From Erysipelatoclostridium sp. AM42-17 (GTDB taxonomy: Bacteria; Bacillota_I; Bacilli_A; Erysipelotrichales; Coprobacillaceae), in assembly GCF_003480255.1 (NCBI RefSeq), contig NZ_QUIN01000037.1:1-11252 (forward strand): a DNA stretch of 11,252 nt, given 5' to 3'. Below the pieces are notes generated by a model that made no database searches, was not told where the DNA came from, and was given only the letters and a program-made list of their open reading frames with translations. Numbering within the stretch: position 1 is the stretch's first letter; each line of letters begins with the position of its first letter. This document shows, one piece after another, positions 6,682 to 11,252 of this stretch. The position numbers and the translations under genes are program-made.

Positions 6682-9600
6682 GTTATTGACGATATCTGCA
6701 TTTGGACCTTATGCTAATTGTACTCAAATGGATTTTTCTTCATTTGACCAAGATGGTTTATTTTTGATTACTGGGCCTACAGGAAGTGGGAAAACCATGA
6801 TTTTTGATGCTATTACATTTGCTTTGTACGGTCAAAGTAGTGGTGGTGTAAGAGAGAAAGATTCTTTTCGTTGTGATCATGCCAGTCCCGATGCTTTAAC
6901 CTATGTAGAACTTGAATTTTTATTACATCAACAAAGTTATGTCATAAAACGCTCTCCCAAATATTTTGTTCCTGGGAAAAAGACGCCTAAACAACCTAAA
7001 GCATTGCTTACATTACCTGATGGAAAAATGATTGAAGGGACCAAAGAAGTCAATAATAAAATCATTCAATTATTGGGTGTTGATGATAAACAATTCAAAC
7101 AAATTGTGATGATTGCTCAAGGTGAATTTACAAAACTTATTTTTTCTTCAAGTGATGACCGTGAAAAAGTATTACGAGATTTATTTCACACTGAAATCTA
7201 TCAGGAATTGGAAGAAAAGCTAAAACAAAAAGTAAAAGATTATCAAGTTAAATATAATCAGTTGTTTCAAAGAAAAGATGGACTAAAAAAAGAAATGGAA
7301 TGTCAAAATGAGGATTACAAGGCTTATCTTGATCATTTACATCAATTATGTATAGTGGAAGAAAAAAAATATGATGAAAAAAATGAAAATTATCAAAAGC
7401 AGTCGCAACTTTTACAAGTACAAACATTAAATAATCAAAGGATTGAACAATACCAAAAAACTAAAGAAAAATACTTAGAATTAAAAAAGCAAGAAAAAAC
7501 TTATCATCAATTAAAAGAGAAGGTTGATCAACTTAATCAAGTACAAGAAATTCAAGTTATTTATCATCAACAACAACAATTAAAAAATCAATACCTTCAT
7601 TCTAAAGAAGAATTAGAAAAACTTATTTCTAAGCAAAAACAAAAGCATAAAGAATTTCGTGATATTGATTTGCTGTATCAACAATTACCACAACAAGAAC
7701 AACTTAAGTTACAATTACAACAACAGGAAAATCACTTACTTGAAAAAATCACGCAATTAAACCAATACCAAGTAGATTTCAAACAAAAAGAAAGTTATCT
7801 TCAACGATTAAAAGAATTAAATACAAATAAACAAGATTTTATTTCTAAACAAGAAAAGATAGAAAAAAGATTAGATAAAGATTATGAAACAATTCAAAGT
7901 GAAGAACGTTTAAAATTAGAATTGAAAAACCTACAAGAATCTTATCAAACGATACATGATAAAAAGATTAAACTACATCGTCTATCAGATGAATATGATC
8001 ATTTAAATCAAGAATATGATCAAAAAAGTGATATTGAGGAACAATATTTATCTTTAGAAAAAGATTTAAATAACCAAAAACATAAATTAGAATTAGATAA
8101 TCAATATTATCGTTATCATCAAGCAGGTATTCTAGCTAAAGATTTAAATGACAATCAACCTTGCCCGGTTTGTGGATCTTTGCATCATCCGCACTTAGCC
8201 AAAATTGATGATCATTTCATAACAAATGAACAATTAGATAAACAAACGCAACTTGTTGAACAGTTAACAGAACAATATAATGAATGTTATCGTCAACTTT
8301 TATTAAAAAAACAACTGATTGAAACAACACAAAAACAACTTGGAAGAATGTGCCAAGAATTACAAATTCAAGAAGAATTAAGTAAAGAAACTTTTATTAA
8401 AGAATTAAGTATATTGTTACAAGAAGAAAAGGGAATGAAACAAGCTTATCAAGAAATGGATAATCAATTAAAGTACATTCAAAAATTAAAGATAAGTGTC
8501 AATAAAAGTGAAGATGATTTAAAAGGTATATTGCAGACACTAGAGCATTTAAATCAAAATATTCAAGAATTAGAAAAACAAGTTAATTATATTGAAGGAA
8601 GACTTGATAAACAATATGCTTCTTTATCTTTAAATCAACTACAAGAAGATCTTCAAGGAATAAGGCAACAATTACAATCATTGAATAAAAAAATAAAGCA
8701 AACAGAGATGCAATATCATCAATTAAAAGAACTAAGTGTTTCTATAGATTCACAAATACAGCTTCATACTAAACAAATAAATCATACAGAAAGTCAGTTT
8801 AATATAATTCATGAACAATATTTAGAAGCTTTAAAACATTTTGGTTTAGAAGAACACTTCTTATCTTTACTCAATGAAGTAGATAAAAAAGAAGAATATA
8901 ACGAGGTCTATCAACAATATCAAATTCAATTATTATCTTTAAAAAAACAAGTTGACCAGTTATCAAAAGAAGTTTCCAACATTCAATATGTAGACTTAAA
9001 TAACCAAAAAGTGTATGTTAATCAATTAAAAGAAGAATGTCTTCTCCAACAAAAAACTTTAGAAAATAATAAAATGAATTATATGATGAATAAAAGTAGG
9101 GTTGATGAAATCAATCGAATTGATGAAAAAATAGAAAAAGAGGCTCGTGACTATCAAAGATACTTAGATTTAGCTGAATTAACAAGTGGGAAAAATCAAT
9201 CTAGAGTTTCACTAGAACGCTATGTTTTAGCAGCTTATTTTGAAAATGTCTTGATGTATGCCAATAAAATCATGGAACGTTTATCACAAGGTCGTTATCA
9301 ACTTTTAAGAAGAGATTATGCAAGTAAAGGTAGAAGTCAACAAGGACTTGAACTGGATGTGTTAGATTTAGAAAGTGGAATGAGTCGAGATGTTAAAACT
9401 CTTTCAGGAGGAGAATCATTTAAAGCAGCGTTATCTTTAGCTTTAGGTTTGTCACAAATGATACAAAATTATGCCGGAGGTATTGAATTAAAAACATTAT
9501 TTATTGATGAAGGATTTGGTACATTAGATAGTCAATCTTTAGATCAAGCGATTAATTGTTTGATTGATATTCAACAAGATGACAAATTGATAGGTATCAT

Positions 9601-9688
9601 TTCTCACGTAGGTGAATTACAAGATCGTATAGATCATGGAATCATCGTCACGCGTAAAGATAAAGAAAGTAAGATTACGATAAGATAA
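6671..9688 (+). CDS. sbcC: SbcC, Rad50/SMC-like ATPase subunit of the SbcCD complex
   Basis: SbcC is the ATPase that clamps DNA and controls the SbcD nuclease. The 1005-aa protein has an N-terminal ABC half with Walker A GPTGSGKT (35-42) and Q-loop AQGEF (Gln150). A long coiled coil rich in Gln, Lys, Leu and Glu (roughly 180-490) follows, then the zinc hook CPVC (498-501) near the centre. A return coiled coil (roughly 520-840) leads to a C-terminal half with ABC signature LSGGE (911-915), Walker B ending in Asp946-Glu947 ([11 protein letters not shown]) and the switch His979. Domain order and length match bacterial SbcC/Rad50. The start is GTG, fixed by the GAGGAGG site, and overlaps sbcD by 11 bp. 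All catalytic motifs are intact. The last codons are embedded in a hairpin. Confidence 0.96.
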   Translation: MIPKLLTISAFGPYANCTQMDFSSFDQDGLFLITGPTGSGKTMIFDAITFALYGQSSGGVREKDSFRCDHASPDALTYVELEFLLHQQSYVIKRSPKYFVPGKKTPKQPKALLTLPDGKMIEGTKEVNNKIIQLLGVDDKQFKQIVMIAQGEFTKLIFSSSDDREKVLRDLFHTEIYQELEEKLKQKVKDYQVKYNQLFQRKDGLKKEMECQNEDYKAYLDHLHQLCIVEEKKYDEKNENYQKQSQLLQVQTLNNQRIEQYQKTKEKYLELKKQEKTYHQLKEKVDQLNQVQEIQVIYHQQQQLKNQYLHSKEELEKLISKQKQKHKEFRDIDLLYQQLPQQEQLKLQLQQQENHLLEKITQLNQYQVDFKQKESYLQRLKELNTNKQDFISKQEKIEKRLDKDYETIQSEERLKLELKNLQESYQTIHDKKIKLHRLSDEYDHLNQEYDQKSDIEEQYLSLEKDLNNQKHKLELDNQYYRYHQAGILAKDLNDNQPCPVCGSLHHPHLAKIDDHFITNEQLDKQTQLVEQLTEQYNECYRQLLLKKQLIETTQKQLGRMCQELQIQEELSKETFIKELSILLQEEKGMKQAYQEMDNQLKYIQKLKISVNKSEDDLKGILQTLEHLNQNIQELEKQVNYIEGRLDKQYASLSLNQLQEDLQGIRQQLQSLNKKIKQTEMQYHQLKELSVSIDSQIQLHTKQINHTESQFNIIHEQYLEALKHFGLEEHFLSLLNEVDKKEEYNEVYQQYQIQLLSLKKQVDQLSKEVSNIQYVDLNNQKVYVNQLKEECLLQQKTLENNKMNYMMNKSRVDEINRIDEKIEKEARDYQRYLDLAELTSGKNQSRVSLERYVLAAYFENVLMYANKIMERLSQGRYQLLRRDYASKGRSQQGLELDVLDLESGMSRDVKTLSGGESFKAALSLALGLSQMIQNYAGGIELKTLFIDEGFGTLDSQSLDQAINCLIDIQQDDKLIGIISHVGELQDRIDHGIIVTRKDKESKITIR

Positions 9689-9707
9689 TCTTGTTTCTTT
9701 ATCTTTT
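9656..9707 (+). terminator. Probable intrinsic terminator overlapping the end of sbcC
   Basis: The outer arms AAAGATAAAGAAA (9656-9668) and TTTCTTTATCTTT (9694-9706) pair perfectly over 13 bp. After a small GT/G internal bulge, AAGATTA (9671-9677) pairs with TAATCTT (9686-9692) around an 8-base loop. A TTTT run ends at 9707. The stem is long but AT-rich, so termination may be only partial. The sbcC stop codon (9686-9688) lies in the inner right arm, so ribosomes finishing sbcC would compete with folding. Confidence 0.55.
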
Positions 9708-9719
9708 CTATAGTAAAAT
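9691..9719 (+). promoter_or_regulatory. Putative promoter of proS
   Basis: TTGTTT (9691-9696) and TAAAAT (9714-9719) are separated by 17 bases and resemble SigA -35 and -10 elements. The -10 matches 5 of 6 consensus positions and the -35 only 3. Transcription would start near 9726, giving a leader of about 20 bases that contains the AGGAGG site. The -35 lies within the sbcC hairpin. In AT-rich DNA such matches arise easily by chance. Confidence 0.4.
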
Positions 9720-9734
9720 ATTAAAGACATTTTT

Positions 9735-9740
9735 AGGAGG
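9735..9740 (+). promoter_or_regulatory. Ribosome binding site of proS
   Basis: A perfect AGGAGG lies 7 bases before the ATG at 9748, the optimal spacing. This site sets the proS start and excludes the in-frame TTG at 9691, which lies 19 codons further upstream. Confidence 0.88.
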
Positions 9741-9747
9741 AAATAAT

Positions 9748-11184
9748 ATGGCAAATAATAAGAAAAATGAAGCAATTACTGCTATGGAAGATGATTTTGC
9801 TCAATGGTATACAGATGTATGTCGTAAAGCAGAATTAATGGATTATAGTAGTGTTAAAGGATTTATTATTTATAGACCATATAGTTATGCAATGTGGGAA
9901 CAAATTCAAAACTATATGGATAGAAGATTTAAAGAGACAGGACATGAAAATGTATATATGCCGCTTGTGATTCCTCAATCATTATTACAAAAAGAAGCAG
10001 ATCACGTTGAAGGATTTGCACCTGAATGTGCTGTTGTAACAAAAGGCGGATTAGATGATTTAGAAGAAAATCTTGTTATTCGACCTACAAGTGAAACTTT
10101 ATTTTGTGAACATTATGCAAAAATTGTTAATTCATATCGTGATTTACCAAAATTATATAATCAATGGTGTTCAGTAGTAAGATGGGAAAAGACAACAAGA
10201 CCATTTTTACGTGGGGCTGAATTTTTATGGCAAGAAGGACATACAATTCATTCTACTGAAGAAGAAGCAAGAAAAGAAACTTTACAAATGTTAGGTATTT
10301 ATGAAGAAACATGTAAAGAATTATTAGCAATTCCAATGATTACAGGACGTAAAACTGAAAAAGAAAAATTTGCAGGTGCTGAAGAAACATACACTATCGA
10401 AGCATTAATGCATGATGGAAAAGCTTTACAATCAGGAACATCTCATTACTTTGGTCAAGGTTTTGCTAAAGCATTTGATGTCAAATTTTTAAATAAAGAA
10501 AATAAATTAGAATATGTCTATCAAACATCATGGGGAGCATCAACACGTTTATTAGGTGCTATTATCATGGTGCATGGAGATAATAATGGTTTAGTATTAC
10601 CACCACGTGTTGCGCCAATTCAAGTGATGATTGTACCGGTTATGCAACATAAAGAAGGTGTTCTAGATAAAGCATATGAAATTGAACAACAATTAAAAGC
10701 AGCGGGTATTCGTGTTAAAGTAGATGCCAGTGATAAAACACCAGGATATAAGTTTGCTGATGCAGAAATGCGAGGAATTCCATTACGTTTAGAAATTGGT
10801 CCTAAAGATATTCAAAATAATCAATGTGTTCTAGCAAGACGTGTTGATGGAACAAAAGAAAAATATGCTTTGGATGAAAATTTAGCCCAAACAATTAAGA
10901 ATTTAATGGATGAAATCCATGAACAAATGTATAACAAAGCATTAGCCTTTAGAGATGCTAATACACATACTGCTCATGATTATGATGAATTTAAAGACAT
11001 CTTAGAAAATAAAGGTGGTTATATTCGTATGATGTGGTGTGGTGATGAAGCTTGTGAATTAAAGATTAAAGAAGATACAGGAGCAACATCACGTTGTATT
11101 AAAGATGAAGAACCATTTGGTGATGTTTGTCCAATTTGTGGTAAACCAGCCAAGAAAGTTGTTTATTTTGCAAAAGCTTATTAA
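9748..11184 (+). CDS. proS: Prolyl-tRNA synthetase, archaeal/eukaryotic type
   Basis: ProS charges tRNA-Pro with proline. The 478-aa protein has class II synthetase motifs: RPTSET (112-117), motif 2 [15 protein letters not shown] (145-159), and a motif 3 region with [10 protein letters not shown] (262-271) and LPPRVAP (284-290). The anticodon-binding domain covers roughly 290-390. The C-terminal domain carries Cys431, Cys436, Cys461 and Cys464, placed as the zinc ligands of the archaeal-type enzyme, and the protein ends in KAY, a conserved tyrosine terminus. There is no editing (INS) insertion between motifs 2 and 3, so this is the short, eukaryote/archaea-like form found in some bacteria, not the roughly 570-aa bacterial form. 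It appears to be a separate unit from sbcC and has no T-box leader. Confidence 0.96.
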   Translation: MANNKKNEAITAMEDDFAQWYTDVCRKAELMDYSSVKGFIIYRPYSYAMWEQIQNYMDRRFKETGHENVYMPLVIPQSLLQKEADHVEGFAPECAVVTKGGLDDLEENLVIRPTSETLFCEHYAKIVNSYRDLPKLYNQWCSVVRWEKTTRPFLRGAEFLWQEGHTIHSTEEEARKETLQMLGIYEETCKELLAIPMITGRKTEKEKFAGAEETYTIEALMHDGKALQSGTSHYFGQGFAKAFDVKFLNKENKLEYVYQTSWGASTRLLGAIIMVHGDNNGLVLPPRVAPIQVMIVPVMQHKEGVLDKAYEIEQQLKAAGIRVKVDASDKTPGYKFADAEMRGIPLRLEIGPKDIQNNQCVLARRVDGTKEKYALDENLAQTIKNLMDEIHEQMYNKALAFRDANTHTAHDYDEFKDILENKGGYIRMMWCGDEACELKIKEDTGATSRCIKDEEPFGDVCPICGKPAKKVVYFAKAY

Positions 11185-11203
11185 GAAGAGTGTAACTCTT
11201 CTT
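11183..11203 (+). repeat. Short hairpin at the proS stop codon
   Basis: AAGAAGAGT (11183-11191) and ACTCTTCTT (11195-11203) form a perfect 9-bp stem with a GTA loop. The stem starts within the TAA stop codon. It is followed by TCAG rather than a T-tract, so it is a weak terminator at best. It may instead protect the mRNA 3' end or assist the stronger hairpin 13 bases downstream. Confidence 0.6.
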
Positions 11204-11216
11204 TCAGATTGTTGAC

Positions 11217-11251
11217 AAACCTATACCTTTACATAAAGATATAGGTTTTTT
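11217..11251 (+). terminator. Intrinsic terminator of proS
   Basis: AAACCTATA (11217-11225) pairs with TATAGGTTT (11240-11248). After a C/A mismatch, CTTT (11227-11230) pairs with AAAG (11235-11238) around a 4-base ACAT loop. The right arm runs into six T residues (11246-11251), the expected U-tract. It is the clearest terminator in the window. A consensus TTGACA (11212-11217) just before it has no good -10 at the right distance. Confidence 0.8.
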
Positions 11252-11252
11252 A

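Noticed and set aside
7550..8760. Glutamine/lysine-rich low-complexity stretches in sbcC (CAA-rich runs) as possible DNA repeats
   Set aside because: They are irregular, stay in frame and are what is expected of the SbcC coiled-coil arms; no tandem unit is conserved.
9691..9747. N-terminal extension of ProRS from TTG ([19 protein letters not shown]), resembling a hydrophobic leader
   Set aside because: It translates the hairpin, promoter and ribosome binding site. AGGAGG at 9735-9740 places the start at 9748, and ProRS is cytoplasmic.

Overview
The window is chromosomal DNA from a low-GC, Gram-positive-type bacterium. It is strongly AT-rich, has AGGAGG-type ribosome binding sites, a clostridial flavour of shikimate-pathway enzymes and an archaeal/eukaryotic-type prolyl-tRNA synthetase ending in a cysteine-rich zinc domain. 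These traits fit gut Firmicutes, with Erysipelotrichia/Coprobacillaceae-like organisms or Clostridia as the best guess; the sequence alone does not fix the genus. All genes are on the + strand and are tightly packed. No gene-free stretch reaches 300 bases. I see no mobile element, CRISPR array, tRNA or rRNA.

Region 1 (1-5116) is an aromatic amino acid operon. It holds the last codons of a probable DAHP synthase, then aroB, aroA, aroC, pheA (chorismate mutase/prephenate dehydratase with an ACT domain) and aroK. Neighbouring genes are separated by at most 10 bases or overlap (17 bp aroA/aroC, 1 bp aroC/pheA, 4 bp pheA/aroK), so translation is probably coupled. Together the products cover most of the route from erythrose-4-phosphate and PEP to chorismate and on to phenylpyruvate. 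Dehydroquinase (aroD/aroQ) and shikimate dehydrogenase (aroE) are not in the window. The operon ends at a perfect 13-bp hairpin that begins inside the last codons of aroK.

Region 2 (about 5118-9707) is a second transcription unit: a GNAT acetyltransferase gene overlapping sbcD by 4 bp, and sbcD overlapping sbcC by 11 bp. SbcD and SbcC form the bacterial Mre11/Rad50 nuclease-ATPase that opens hairpins and processes DNA ends. An extended -10 promoter directly after the aroK terminator probably drives the unit. A long AT-rich hairpin overlaps the end of sbcC.

Region 3 (9691-11252) is proS with its own putative promoter and a strong AGGAGG site, followed by two hairpins, the second a good intrinsic terminator. 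The 59-nt gap before proS is too short for a T-box leader.

The window is mostly ordinary housekeeping DNA and I found no convincing new system. The points most worth checking are the acetyltransferase-sbcD-sbcC coupling, the non-canonical EPSP synthase and acetyltransferase motifs, the missing aroD/aroE, and the repeated overlap of stop codons with terminator hairpins.
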